64,000 bases of DNA from NCBI RefSeq assembly GCF_003173335.1, contig NZ_QGMZ01000039.1, positions 1-64,000 of the forward strand, in the 5' to 3' direction. Every line of letters starts with the position of its first letter. Position 1 is the stretch's first letter. Source of the DNA: Methanospirillum stamsii. GTDB taxonomy: Archaea > Halobacteriota > Methanomicrobia > Methanomicrobiales > Methanospirillaceae. Position numbers and translations under genes: made by a program. Positions 17,169 through 26,008 of this stretch are shown here, in pieces. The notes beneath the pieces are model-generated. The model searched no databases. It saw only the letters and a list, made by a program, of their open reading frames with translations, and was not told where the DNA came from.

Positions 17169-17612
17169 TTAATCCCTGAATGCAATGTGAACGGTCATCT
17201 TATCAGCACCGAAGAATTCCCGGCAGAATTCTGCGGTAAGCTGTGGTGCATATTCCTTGCATGAAAAGATATCAATGTATGCAGCATTGGTCTCATTTGC
17301 AAAGTGTGCACCGATAAGGGAAGTCTCAATCAGTTGAGTCATAGAATATCCAGCTACTCTCTCACATGGCCCGAAGTGAATGATCTGTGGTTCTCCGAAC
17401 CGCTTCATGTTAATCAGGTCACAGAGTTGGATGACAAATTCTCTGATCTTCCCTGCATCTCTGATGGTTTCCGGGTTACAGTTTTTCAGGTCAACACTGG
17501 CATACAGTCCCCAGGCATTCCTAACTTTAAACTCTTCCATAATCTCCTGATCTGATTTTGCAGGAGCGGTTGCAATTCCTTCTCTGGTTGGAACAAGTGT
17601 GTCAATCATCAT
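17169..17612 (-). CDS. S-adenosylmethionine decarboxylase (SpeD/SpeH) homologue with altered cleavage site
   Basis: The 147-residue protein contains LIETSLIGAHFANETNAAYI followed by DIFSC. Aligned on DIFSC with the bacterial/archaeal SAM decarboxylase stretch ESHxxIHTxPExGYxxVDxFTC, Ser-98 falls on the pyruvoyl-forming serine, His-103 on the catalytic His and Cys-118 on the proton-donor Cys, with identical spacings (5 and 20). Glu-107 also matches. The Glu before the serine is Thr-97 and the His after it is Leu-99. An N-terminal extension of about 30 residues is added. It may self-process at Thr-Ser and decarboxylate SAM or another amino acid, or be inactive. GGTGAT precedes the paired ATGs. 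Confidence 0.65.
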   Translation of the reverse strand: MMIDTLVPTREGIATAPAKSDQEIMEEFKVRNAWGLYASVDLKNCNPETIRDAGKIREFVIQLCDLINMKRFGEPQIIHFGPCERVAGYSMTQLIETSLIGAHFANETNAAYIDIFSCKEYAPQLTAEFCREFFGADKMTVHIAFRD

Positions 17613-18125
17613 GTATCACCATTTGACTCAATCACGTGTATCCCTGAGGATTTAAGGTTTACCCTTGTCAAAAGTGCCCAAATAGATAAATCGTCATTAT
17701 TGGACTTTGATTTTCATTTTAGACCCTATTTTCACGATTTAATCTAAAAATCTCGATTTATGCTTGAAATCTAATTTCTGACAAAAATATGAAATTTTAT
17801 CTCGAAGGATAATAGAAATAAATCATTTCTAATGGTTTTTAGAGGTAGCGCGGCAATACAAAGAGTTTTAATCATAGCAATTTCAATAAAACAAAAAAAT
17901 TGGTGCTCTTTTGTGAATTAAACGCAAGAATTTTCTTTTTTTTTGTGAAAAAAATACGGAATATTCGGGCAATTTCGGTTCTCAATTGTTAAATAAGATT
18001 GATCAGGAGGGTAAAAATTAATTCGCGCGATTCGATCCTGAAGGTGCCGCATAAAAAAAGTAAAAAAGAGAGCAGATCATGATTGAGTACTGCTGTATAA
18101 AAACCAGACAGTAATCATGAACTGC
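17613..18125. other. AT-rich intergenic region
   Basis: About 510 bases upstream of the SAM-decarboxylase-like gene. GATTTATCTATTT on the minus strand near 17680-17692 is a possible TATA element for that gene. TCAGGA (18003-18008) and TCCTGA (18036-18041) form an inverted repeat around a central near-palindrome CGCGCG. This could be a hairpin of a small transcript, but nothing else supports one. No gene is visible. Confidence 0.4.
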
Positions 18126-18713
18126 TTATTTTCTTGACAGGAAAAAGGGCAACAATAGTACCACTGCAATTATCAGCCAGAACTGGGCAAACAGAAAGAG
18201 AAGATGCTCCTGCTTTTCATCATAATATCGCAATTCAACAGAACGGACATTATTCCATGACACCGTTGTTGAGTTGTTACTCCATGTAGTCACCAGACCA
18301 GACGGCTGCATCGATGTGAGGAGAGGATTCCCAATCCGGTACGGATGTGGGAGCAAGACAGTTGCATTAGCAGGCTCAGTAAACAGGAACTGTATTGTTT
18401 TTGCAGTAATCGGTGCGTCATACCTGATAGTGTAGTTACCAGGTGGAAAGGTGAGCACCCCCCGATCTGGTTTTATTGATAACTCACTGGAATCATTACG
18501 AACACTTACATTTTGTACATCCAGAGGAATCCGTTCCCCTACCATTCCGGGTTGTATCAGATCATACCGTTCGGTATTATTAACCAGAACAATTGCGCTA
18601 TATCTCTCTCCGTCATCATGAACCGTTGCCGAAAGATTGATTCCGGCAACAGGCATCATCATCAGAATCAGAGATGCAATGCAGCAAGTAATGATTCGAG
18701 TGTAGCGTCGCAT
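18126..18713 (-). CDS. Exported, C-terminally membrane-anchored protein of unknown function
   Basis: From ATG 18713 the 195-residue product has a signal peptide (RIITCCIASLILMMMPVAG) and a beta-rich extracytoplasmic domain with several Asn-x-Ser/Thr sites (NNTERYD, NYTIRYD, WSNNSTTVSW). It ends with a membrane helix (FWLIIAVVLLLPFFL) and SRK. It probably sits on the outside of the membrane. It resembles small archaeal DUF5803-type proteins, an impression only. Its start overlaps the end of threonine synthase by about 46 bases, suggesting coupled translation. Confidence 0.55.
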   Translation of the reverse strand: MRRYTRIITCCIASLILMMMPVAGINLSATVHDDGERYSAIVLVNNTERYDLIQPGMVGERIPLDVQNVSVRNDSSELSIKPDRGVLTFPPGNYTIRYDAPITAKTIQFLFTEPANATVLLPHPYRIGNPLLTSMQPSGLVTTWSNNSTTVSWNNVRSVELRYYDEKQEHLLFLFAQFWLIIAVVLLLPFFLSRK

Positions 18714-19876
18714 TCGATTGGAGGAGCACATTGTTTAATAACCGTTTCCGGGTCTTTGAGGAGATGACCGGTAACAACACATACGATACGTTCATTACGG
18801 TCAATTTCTCCAGATTCGATGAGTTTCTTTACTCCAGCAACTGAAGCGGCAGAGGCAGGTTCTACCCCGATACCCTCTTTTTGTGCAAGATCTCGTTGCA
18901 TGGCAAGAATTTCTTCATCTGTGACTGAATCTGCTGTTCCTTTACTCATACGAATCGCTTTTAGAACTTTTTCAGCATTTACAGGAGCACCAATCCGTAT
19001 TGCAGTGGCGATGGTTTCAGGATTTAAATCTGGAACAACTTCAGGAAGGTCTCCTTTTATTGCCTTTACAACAGGCTGCGACCCATCAGCCTGGATACCA
19101 GTCATCATAGGTATCCTGTCAACAAATCCAAGTTCCTGCAGTTCTAAAAGTCCTTTATATACTGCAGAAATATTTCCGGCATTTCCAACCGGCAGGACCA
19201 TTCGATCAGGGACTTCCCCATTCAATTGATCAATTGTTTCAAATCCAATGGTCTTTTGTCCTTCAAGCCGGTATGGATTAACCGAATTGAGAAGATATAT
19301 TCCCTTCTTTTCACACAGATCCCGGACCATCTCAAGTGCACGGTCAAAATTACCACGAATAGAAATTACCCGTGCACCATGCATCAGGGCCTGGGCTACT
19401 TTACCAAGTGCAACCTTTCCTGATGGAAGAAGAACAACAACTGGAATACCCGCTTTTGCACCATAAGCTGAAAGAGAAGCAGAAGTATTTCCAGTACTGG
19501 CACAAGCAACCGATGACATCCCAAGTTGCATGGCCATAGAAACCCCAACCGTCATACCCCGGTCTTTAAAGGATCCTGTCGGATTCATACCTTCATGTTT
19601 GGCATATAATTCTTTGACTCCCAGTTCTTCCCCAATACGCTGGAGATGATAAAGGGGAGTACCACCCTCATGAAGAGTAACCGGAGATCCAGATACCGGA
19701 AGAAGTTCACGATATCTCCATACCGAGATAGGTTTTGAAAGCCAGTCCTTTCTGGTAATATTGATATTGGCAAGGTCATACCTGACCTCAAGAAGGTGGC
19801 CACACCTGCTGCAGGTATACATAACAGCATCAGATGGATAAGTTGCCCCACAACCGATGCATACGAGATCAAACAT
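18668..19876 (-). CDS. thrC: Threonine synthase
   Basis: The 402-residue PLP enzyme starts with a zinc-ribbon-like CIGC...CSRC knuckle typical of this type of ThrC. It continues with EGGTPLYHL, the PLP lysine motif NPTGSFKDRGMTVGVS, STGNTSASLSAYGAKAGIP and the phosphate-binding loop PVGNAGNISAVYKG. It converts O-phosphohomoserine to threonine. The C-terminal end GHLLKDPETVIK is also typical. It is upstream of, and overlapping, the exported-protein gene. Confidence 0.94.
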   Translation of the reverse strand: MFDLVCIGCGATYPSDAVMYTCSRCGHLLEVRYDLANINITRKDWLSKPISVWRYRELLPVSGSPVTLHEGGTPLYHLQRIGEELGVKELYAKHEGMNPTGSFKDRGMTVGVSMAMQLGMSSVACASTGNTSASLSAYGAKAGIPVVVLLPSGKVALGKVAQALMHGARVISIRGNFDRALEMVRDLCEKKGIYLLNSVNPYRLEGQKTIGFETIDQLNGEVPDRMVLPVGNAGNISAVYKGLLELQELGFVDRIPMMTGIQADGSQPVVKAIKGDLPEVVPDLNPETIATAIRIGAPVNAEKVLKAIRMSKGTADSVTDEEILAMQRDLAQKEGIGVEPASAASVAGVKKLIESGEIDRNERIVCVVTGHLLKDPETVIKQCAPPIECDATLESLLAALHL

Positions 19877-19949
19877 AGAAAGTAAGGTTAGTTCGTATTC
19901 TTACTTCATGTTGTGGGATGAAATATTCAATTCGATAAAATGAAAAAAA

Positions 19950-20576
19950 TCAATTTGAGCCGGAAAACACTTCACGAATCTGAACAAGACGCTGTTCCTG
20001 GAATTTGACATTTGTTTCCATACTTTTTATAGCAACATTAATGTCATCAGAAAATTTCATCGAAGGATCTGATAAATCATACGTAGATGAAAGGAGTTTT
20101 AAAAGCCGTTTCGTAATTTCAGTACTTTTGACCAACCGGCCATACTCATTAATGAGCGCTTCATCAAATCCTCCCTCTTTAGCCCGGACCATATCATCTA
20201 CAATCTGCTTACGGCGGTTGATAACACCCTCAATGGCTGCATAGAGCTCCGAATGTGTAACCGGCTTTAAGATATAGTCCTCAATGTACATCCCATATTC
20301 CTGCGCTTCCTGAGGAGTCAGTTGTTTTGCGGTGAGCATCATAACGGGGATATCTTTTGTCGAGAAATTTTGTTTAATTGCAACAAGAGTCTCCCATCCA
20401 TCCATCGGTTCCATCATGATGTCAAGAAGGATTAAATCCGGAGTGACTGTTTTTAAAAGATCAATACCTTCAGGACCACTGTTTGCAGAATAAACAGCAT
20501 ACCCCCCTCTCTCCAGCATCGTCACAAAGATGTCTACAATAAAAGGACTGTCATCAATCACCATTATCGTTGACAT
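19950..20576 (-). CDS. Receiver-domain protein with helical C-terminal extension (Roadblock partner)
   Basis: The 208-residue protein has a CheY-like receiver at residues 1-120: acidic pair D8/D9, phospho-acceptor D52 in LDIMMEPMDGWETL, T82 and K104 in YILKPVTH. It is followed by about 85 residues of predicted helix (NEYGRLVKSTEITKRLLKLL) with no DNA-binding domain. Its Rec and tail motifs are shared with the proteins at 23755-24393 and 55944-56591. Its ATG overlaps the TGA of the Roadblock gene (TGATG), so the two are made together. A protein-protein output is likely. Confidence 0.85.
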   Translation of the reverse strand: MSTIMVIDDSPFIVDIFVTMLERGGYAVYSANSGPEGIDLLKTVTPDLILLDIMMEPMDGWETLVAIKQNFSTKDIPVMMLTAKQLTPQEAQEYGMYIEDYILKPVTHSELYAAIEGVINRRKQIVDDMVRAKEGGFDEALINEYGRLVKSTEITKRLLKLLSSTYDLSDPSMKFSDDINVAIKSMETNVKFQEQRLVQIREVFSGSN

Positions 20577-20935
20577 CAGAAAGTTCCCCCCACATCTTCC
20601 GCAATTTCTCTGAGCAGATCAGTCATATGCTTTAAATCCTGTGCTGGATCGATTAATGCTGCCAGGAGGATCTTTTCCCCTGCCCCCATGATAATTAAGA
20701 CCCCGTCAGCAGAATGAATCGTTACCATTTCAGGTGACTGAATCTTAACAATGACTGCTGCAGACTCGGCTGAAGCAAGGAGTGTTGCACACATCGCTGC
20801 AAACCATGCTTCATTAAAATCACCAACTGCACACCGTCCAAGCATTATTCCATCACGGGATACGAGTGCACACAGTTTGACCCCTTCAATTACCCTGATA
20901 TTCTCAATTATCCCTGCAATCTTTTCCTTAAGCAT
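20576..20935 (-). CDS. Roadblock/LC7-domain protein
   Basis: The 119-residue single-domain protein has GVKLCALVSRDGIMLG, then AAMCATLLASAESAAV and PEMVTIHSADGVLIIMGAG, the alternating strands and helices of the Roadblock/LC7 (MglB-like) fold. In bacteria and archaea such proteins regulate small Ras-like GTPases or act as dimerising scaffolds. No MglA-type GTPase is nearby; instead the gene is coupled to a receiver protein, which suggests a phosphorylation-dependent partner. Confidence 0.85.
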   Translation of the reverse strand: MLKEKIAGIIENIRVIEGVKLCALVSRDGIMLGRCAVGDFNEAWFAAMCATLLASAESAAVIVKIQSPEMVTIHSADGVLIIMGAGEKILLAALIDPAQDLKHMTDLLREIAEDVGGTF

Positions 20936-21159
20936 ATCCCGCTCCCATTACCTGATGATAATACGATATTGTCCCAGACCTATATTATTTCATGGTTTGA
21001 TACTCATCCATATCAGAGAACTTTTCTTGAGAGATCAAATTCATCTGCGTTTACCAGTTTATCTGTTGTTTCGAGAGTACAAACCATCTGTTTTCTCCCA
21101 TATTTCCCGACTCATATGGGTAAGTACATATGGCAAAGCTGATAATCTAGTATGGAATT

Positions 21160-21232
21160 GGGGCCATAGGGTAGCCTGGCATCCTAGGAGACTGGGGGTC
21201 TTCTGACTCGAGTTCGAATCTCGATGGCCCCA
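21160..21232 (+). tRNA. tRNA-Pro (GGG)
   Basis: Acceptor GGGGCCA (21160-21166) pairs with TGGCCCC (21225-21231), and A73 is at 21232. The D arm is GGGTAGCCTGGCATCCT. The anticodon stem is GGAGA/TCTTC with loop CTGGGGG, giving anticodon GGG. The T arm is TCGAG-TTCGAAT-CTCGA. There is no intron and no encoded CCA. A weak TATA-like GTACATATGG lies about 30 bases upstream. Confidence 0.95.
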
Positions 21233-21254
21233 TTACCTTTTTTCGGGTGATGAA

Positions 21255-22112
21255 ATGAAACATGACCCACGTTGTTTTGAATGTCTTTTTTCAAGAGTCG
21301 ACTTGGAGATTAAACTTGCAGAAACAGAAACCAGGAAAAAAGAAGAGATATATGACCACGCAAAAGAAATAATCAGATTTTTAGAGTCCACACCATGGAC
21401 ACATCCGATGATTGCATCTGCTCTTCATAGGGCGATGTACCAGCGCCTGGGAGTGTCTGATCCCTTTTATGCGCTCAAGCAGGCGTCGGAAGAGGTTTCA
21501 CTTACAATAATAGACACAGTCCTATCAGATCTCACAAATTTCAGAGAATTTGTTCTCGCAAGTGTTATCGGCAATATGTTTGATTACGGTGTTAAAGGAC
21601 ATGAAGTCAGTGATGATTTTGTCTCTTTTTTTAATACTGAATTTGCATCCGGACTTGCAATTGATGATACAGAAAGAATACTCCCCCTTTGTAACGATGT
21701 CGTCTATTTTACGGACAACTGTGGTGAAATAGTCTTCGATCGTGCACTCATAAAATGGTTAAAAGATCAGGGCAGTAAAGTGACCCTGGTAGTTCGCGAA
21801 AAACCTATTTTAAATGATGCAACTATCGAAGATGCAAAAAGAATCAATCTCGATTCTATTGCAGATACCATCCTTACTACCGGTGCGGGAGTCGAACTGG
21901 GTATCAGATTTGACCTTATGCCGGATGAAGTCATGAAGGCAATCGACACTTGTTCCATCATTATTTCAAAGGGTATGGCTAATTATGAAAGTCTCCGGGA
22001 AGAAAACGGACTTGTCCCTGTTGCATACCTCCTCTGTGCAAAGTGTGAACCAATAGCCGAAGAACTTGGAGTAAACAGAGGAGATAAAATCGCATTATTA
22101 CGAAATCACTGA
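21255..22112 (+). CDS. DUF89 (ARMT1-like) metal-dependent phosphatase
   Basis: The 285-residue protein starts with a cysteine motif CFECLFSR typical of archaeal DUF89. It has the metal-site strand FTDNCGEIVFDRALI, then LVVREKPILNDATIEDA and SKGMANYESL, the conserved Asp/Asn/Lys positions of the family. DUF89 proteins dephosphorylate damaged or overflow sugar phosphates and nucleotides. It ends with another Cys pair (LLCAKCEPIA) that may bind metal. GGGTGATG precedes ATG 21255, and tRNA-Pro lies immediately upstream. Confidence 0.88.
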   Translation: MKHDPRCFECLFSRVDLEIKLAETETRKKEEIYDHAKEIIRFLESTPWTHPMIASALHRAMYQRLGVSDPFYALKQASEEVSLTIIDTVLSDLTNFREFVLASVIGNMFDYGVKGHEVSDDFVSFFNTEFASGLAIDDTERILPLCNDVVYFTDNCGEIVFDRALIKWLKDQGSKVTLVVREKPILNDATIEDAKRINLDSIADTILTTGAGVELGIRFDLMPDEVMKAIDTCSIIISKGMANYESLREENGLVPVAYLLCAKCEPIAEELGVNRGDKIALLRNH

Positions 22113-22159
22113 GGTTAACAGATACACACCTTTTTCTTTCATCCTGACCAGATTAGCAT

Positions 22160-22615
22160 ATGGTTTTTGAAAATTTATCATATGGCTGGATTATTATTCT
22201 TTTTGGCGCGATATTTTTCGTCCTTGAAGTTTTTTCACCAGGTTTTTTTTTCCTTGTACCGGGAACAGTCCTTTTGATAATTGGCGTGCTGGTAATTTTA
22301 GGAGTTGACATTTTCAACTCGACATATGGAATTGTTCTGGGGATTGTCATTGCTTTTCTTGCGGCAATTGTTACAGTATTTCTGTATAGCCGCCTTACAC
22401 CCGGAGATGAAAAACCCCTTACAATCAGTATGGATTCACTGGTTGGCAAAACAGGAACTGTATTAAACCCCACGGATGAAAAAACCCTTTCTGGAAAAGT
22501 CAGAATTGAAGGTCAGATTTTCAGTGCTAAATCTGTTTCCGGGATAATTCCTGAAGGGTCAAAGGTAAAAGTTATTGCCTCTCAAGGTGTGCATATTGTA
22601 GTAGAGGAGGAATAA
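22160..22615 (+). CDS. NfeD-like membrane protein
   Basis: The 151-residue protein has three transmembrane segments (WIILFGAIFFVLEVF region, FFFLVPGTVLLIIGVLVILG, GIVLGIVIAFLAAIVTVFLY). These are followed by a C-terminal OB-fold with LVGKTGTVLNPTDEKTLSGKV, the NfeD signature. NfeD proteins pair with SPFH/stomatin proteins in membrane microdomains, and the stomatin gene starts immediately downstream (stop TAA, then ATG at 22616). Confidence 0.9.
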   Translation: MVFENLSYGWIIILFGAIFFVLEVFSPGFFFLVPGTVLLIIGVLVILGVDIFNSTYGIVLGIVIAFLAAIVTVFLYSRLTPGDEKPLTISMDSLVGKTGTVLNPTDEKTLSGKVRIEGQIFSAKSVSGIIPEGSKVKVIASQGVHIVVEEE

Positions 22616-23704
22616 ATGGCATTCTTTGAAACACTTGTAACTCTATTTCTGGTCATAATTATCCTGATTATCTTTGCCAGAGGTGTAATTATTGTCCAGC
22701 CCTATGAACAGGGCCTTCAAATACGACTTGGCCGATATATCGGCAGGATGAATCCGGGTTTTCGATGGGTCATTCCCCTGATAACACAGGTTGTAAAACT
22801 GGACCTCAGAACTCTTGTCATGGATGTTCCAAGCCAGGAAGTAATTACCAAGGACAATTCACCCACCAATGTTGATGCAATCGTGTATATCAGGGTTATC
22901 GATCCGGAAAAGGCCTTTTTTGAGGTTGCCAATTACCGGATGGCAACAGTGGCCCTTGCACAGACAACCCTTCGTGGAATCATCGGTGATATGGAACTTG
23001 ATGAGGTCCTTTATAACCGTGAGAGCATCAATACAAAACTTCGTGATATTCTGGACCGTGAAACGGACCAGTGGGGAGTAAAAGTTGAGCGGGTTGAGAT
23101 AAAGGAAGTTGATCCGGTAGGCACTGTCAAGCAGGCCATGACTGAACAGACCGCTGCCGAACGTGAACGAAGAGCTGCAATTCTTCGTGCTGATGGTGAA
23201 AAACGCTCCGCCATTCTGAAAGCAGAAGGTCTTAAAAAGAGTATGATTCTGGAGGCAGAGGGAGAGCGTCAGAGTAAAATCCTAAAGGCTGAAGGAGAGA
23301 GGATGTCTCAAATCCTTCGGTCGCAGGGAGAATCGCAAGGACTGCGTATCCTCGCACTCGGTTCCAGATCCCTTGACAAACGGGCGATCACAGTTCTTTC
23401 CTTTGATGCATTAAAAACCATGGCACAAGGTCAGGCAACGAAAATTATCTTTCCGTTTGAAATTTCAAGTCTTATTAAACAGGGGGCAAAATACCTTGGC
23501 GCAACTGAATCAATGGATGATAACGAGGCATATGACATTACCTTAGATGAATCCATACTTGGAGACATCCCTACTGCTGAAAGAATCAGTGAAGTTGTTA
23601 AATCAATTGAAGAAGAAACCAGGGCAATCATGAAAGAAGAGGTAATGGTTGATAAAGGAAAGAATATATCAGACCTGGATGAAAAAAAACTAGTATCTGA
23701 ATAA
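22616..23704 (+). CDS. SPFH/Band 7 stomatin-like protein
   Basis: The 362-residue protein has an N-terminal membrane anchor (LVTLFLVIIILIIFARGVII) and an SPFH domain (VQPYEQGLQIRLGRYIGRMN, TKDNSPTNVDAIVYIRV). A long charged coiled coil follows with repeats of the form RRAAILRADGEKRSAILKAE. The C-terminal region is Glu/Lys-rich. It probably assembles ring-like membrane scaffolds with NfeD. The two genes form an operon. Confidence 0.93.
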   Translation: MAFFETLVTLFLVIIILIIFARGVIIVQPYEQGLQIRLGRYIGRMNPGFRWVIPLITQVVKLDLRTLVMDVPSQEVITKDNSPTNVDAIVYIRVIDPEKAFFEVANYRMATVALAQTTLRGIIGDMELDEVLYNRESINTKLRDILDRETDQWGVKVERVEIKEVDPVGTVKQAMTEQTAAERERRAAILRADGEKRSAILKAEGLKKSMILEAEGERQSKILKAEGERMSQILRSQGESQGLRILALGSRSLDKRAITVLSFDALKTMAQGQATKIIFPFEISSLIKQGAKYLGATESMDDNEAYDITLDESILGDIPTAERISEVVKSIEEETRAIMKEEVMVDKGKNISDLDEKKLVSE

Positions 23705-23754
23705 ATTAGAACAAAAATAAAATGCTAAAAAGGGCTTAAAATCCAGGTGGGATG

Positions 23755-24393
23755 ATGGGGGATAATTTAAAAGTCTTGTATGTTGACGATGAAGCACTGT
23801 TAAAAATGGCATTTGTGGAAACGCTTAAACAACAGGGTTTCAATGCCAGGGGTGCATTGAGTGGACAGGAAGCTCTGGACCTGATTCATGAAGAAATACC
23901 GGATATTATCATCCTTGATGTCATGATGAAACCCATGGACGGATGGGAAACACTCATGCATATAAAAGAATTTGAACCAAGTGCCCAGATCCCCATCATT
24001 ATGCAGACCGGCAAAAGCCTGACAATTAAGGATGTATTACGTTATGGCGATCTCATTGATGATTATCTCATTAAACCGGTTCGTCTTCCTGACTTGATTC
24101 GTTCAATTGACGGTGTTGGACAACGAAGCAATCAGATATCCCAGGAAAAAACACAAGCATTACAAAAAGGTGCAGATCCTTTAGTTGTGAATGAATATGG
24201 AGATTTGATTAAAAAAGTCCAGGTTGAAGAACGTCTTATTGAAATCCTTGGCAGAATTTATCCGATTCAAAAAAACGGAACCATTGAAACAGATCTTGAA
24301 ATTCCTGAATTACATGAATTTGTTCATCGATATGAAAAAGATAAAGAACGATATAAGGAACTAAAGACATTGATTTTTTCTTTTAGTTCATGA
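23755..24393 (+). CDS. Receiver-domain protein with helical C-terminal extension
   Basis: The 212-residue protein has a CheY-like receiver (LKVLYVDDEALLKMAF, LDVMMKPMDGWETL with the phospho-acceptor Asp at about 55, YLIKPVRL). A helical tail of about 85 residues includes NEYGDLIKKVQVEERLIEIL. This tail closely parallels the Roadblock-coupled Rec protein (NEYGRLVKSTEITKRLLKLL). It has no DNA-binding or enzymatic output. ATG 23755 is favoured over 23752 because AGGTGG is only one base from the first. It is convergent with the PPK2 gene, directly abutting. Confidence 0.84.
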   Translation: MGDNLKVLYVDDEALLKMAFVETLKQQGFNARGALSGQEALDLIHEEIPDIIILDVMMKPMDGWETLMHIKEFEPSAQIPIIMQTGKSLTIKDVLRYGDLIDDYLIKPVRLPDLIRSIDGVGQRSNQISQEKTQALQKGADPLVVNEYGDLIKKVQVEERLIEILGRIYPIQKNGTIETDLEIPELHEFVHRYEKDKERYKELKTLIFSFSS

Positions 24394-25890
24394 CTATTTT
24401 ATTTCCTTTAATTTTTTCTTAAATGCTGTTGCAACAGTTTCCAATACAGTAATCCGGGCATAGTATTTGTTATTAGCGGGAATAACATTCCAGGGTGCAT
24501 CAGCGGTTGTTGTTCTGCGGATCATGGCATTAACTGCTGCATTGTATTGATTCCATTTTTCCCTGTTCCTCCAGTCTTCCGGAGTAATCTTCCAGTTTTT
24601 CTCAGGATTATTTTCCCGTTCGTTAAATCGTTGAAGTTGCTCATCCTTATCAATATGAAGCCAGAATTTTATCAGAATTGTCCCATCACTTGTTAGTTCT
24701 TCCTCCATGACATTAATCTCATGATATGCCCGTTGCCATTCTGATTCAGTACAAAAACCTTCAACCCGTTCTACCAGAACACGACCATACCAGCTTCTGT
24801 CAAAAATTACAATATGCCCCCTTCTTGGAAAGCGTGTGTAAAACCTCCAAAGGTAATGATGCATATTTTCCCAATCATTGGGAGGGCCAATCGGCTCAAC
24901 AACGTATCCTCTGGGATTAAACGCTTCAGCAAGCCGGATAATACAACCACCTTTACCTGCAGCATCCCATCCTTCAAAAACAATAACCACCGGGATATTT
25001 TTTCTATAGATGTCCATTTGAAGAGAATGCAGCGTCTCTTTGAGTTTTTGAAGAATAGGTCTGTACTCATTCCGGGTGTAATTTCTTGACAGATCAGCTC
25101 TTTGAAGGAGCGTACTCTCTTCATGCCCGGCCATACTTTTAATCTGAAATGTCTGAGTACTCTCTATCTGTCCTCCTTCCTTCTCTTTTAGCCAGCATTC
25201 AACGACTGAATTAAATGTCTGCAGAATTCTGAAATGAGCATATTTCATCTGTTCTGCTTCTACAATGGTCCAGGGAGATGCAGGCATATCAGTTTTCATG
25301 AGCATCCGATCAATCATCGTGGAATCGCGACCAACGATGTAAATACCCTCTTTCCTCCGTAAATACCTGGCCTGCATGGTAAAGGGATCATTTTTGATCG
25401 CTTCAAGTCTTTTTTTCTGCTCATTTTTGCTAACATGCAGGAAAAATTTTAAAATCAGATTTCCATCACTGATAAGTTGTGCTTCAAAATTGTTGATATC
25501 CTCAATACATGAATTCGGAATTTCATCCATTTTTTCGGATTCATACCTTTCGACAATGGTTGCAGTATACCAGCTTCTGTCAAAAATCGCAGTCTGACCA
25601 TATGATGGAAGTCTTGACCAGAAACGCCAGAGAAGATCATGATCCCGTTCAATATCATTCGGCTCAGCAATAGGATGTATTCGTGTACCTCTTGGATCAA
25701 GAACAGGCTGGAGGAGATTGATTAGTTCTGTAATACCTGAACCCCTCCAGCCCTCCATAACAATAATGACAGACTTCCCTCTTTTTCTAACCTCACGCTG
25801 TAATTCAGCAGCCCTTGATTCTAGAGGTTCTATCATTGATGAATATTCTCCTTTTGGAACCTTTCCGGAGAGGTCAAAGGCATCAAGCAT
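24394..25890 (-). CDS. Tandem PPK2 polyphosphate kinase / polyphosphate:AMP phosphotransferase
   Basis: A 498-residue protein with two PPK2 domains, the class II architecture of polyphosphate:AMP phosphotransferase, which makes ADP from AMP and polyphosphate. The C-terminal copy has an intact Walker A EGWDAAGKGG, PPNDWENMHHYLWRF and the lid IFDRSWYGRVLVERV. The N-terminal copy has EGWRGSGITELI, lacking the Lys and second Gly, though it keeps IFDRSWYTATIVERYE. Catalysis therefore probably resides in the second domain, as in other class II enzymes. MLDAFDLSGKVPKGEYSSM matches the usual family start, so ATG 25890 is chosen over the TTG at 25974. Confidence 0.9.
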   Translation of the reverse strand: MLDAFDLSGKVPKGEYSSMIEPLESRAAELQREVRKRGKSVIIVMEGWRGSGITELINLLQPVLDPRGTRIHPIAEPNDIERDHDLLWRFWSRLPSYGQTAIFDRSWYTATIVERYESEKMDEIPNSCIEDINNFEAQLISDGNLILKFFLHVSKNEQKKRLEAIKNDPFTMQARYLRRKEGIYIVGRDSTMIDRMLMKTDMPASPWTIVEAEQMKYAHFRILQTFNSVVECWLKEKEGGQIESTQTFQIKSMAGHEESTLLQRADLSRNYTRNEYRPILQKLKETLHSLQMDIYRKNIPVVIVFEGWDAAGKGGCIIRLAEAFNPRGYVVEPIGPPNDWENMHHYLWRFYTRFPRRGHIVIFDRSWYGRVLVERVEGFCTESEWQRAYHEINVMEEELTSDGTILIKFWLHIDKDEQLQRFNERENNPEKNWKITPEDWRNREKWNQYNAAVNAMIRRTTTADAPWNVIPANNKYYARITVLETVATAFKKKLKEIK

Positions 25891-26008
25891 GTTATCTGTG
25901 ATTAGCCGAAATCTGATATTATTGTATTGGCGATAAAGGTTCAAGTCCGCATGAAGAGTATATGCAGTCGTCAATCATATGGCATTGTGATCCTAAATAC
26001 TATGAGAA

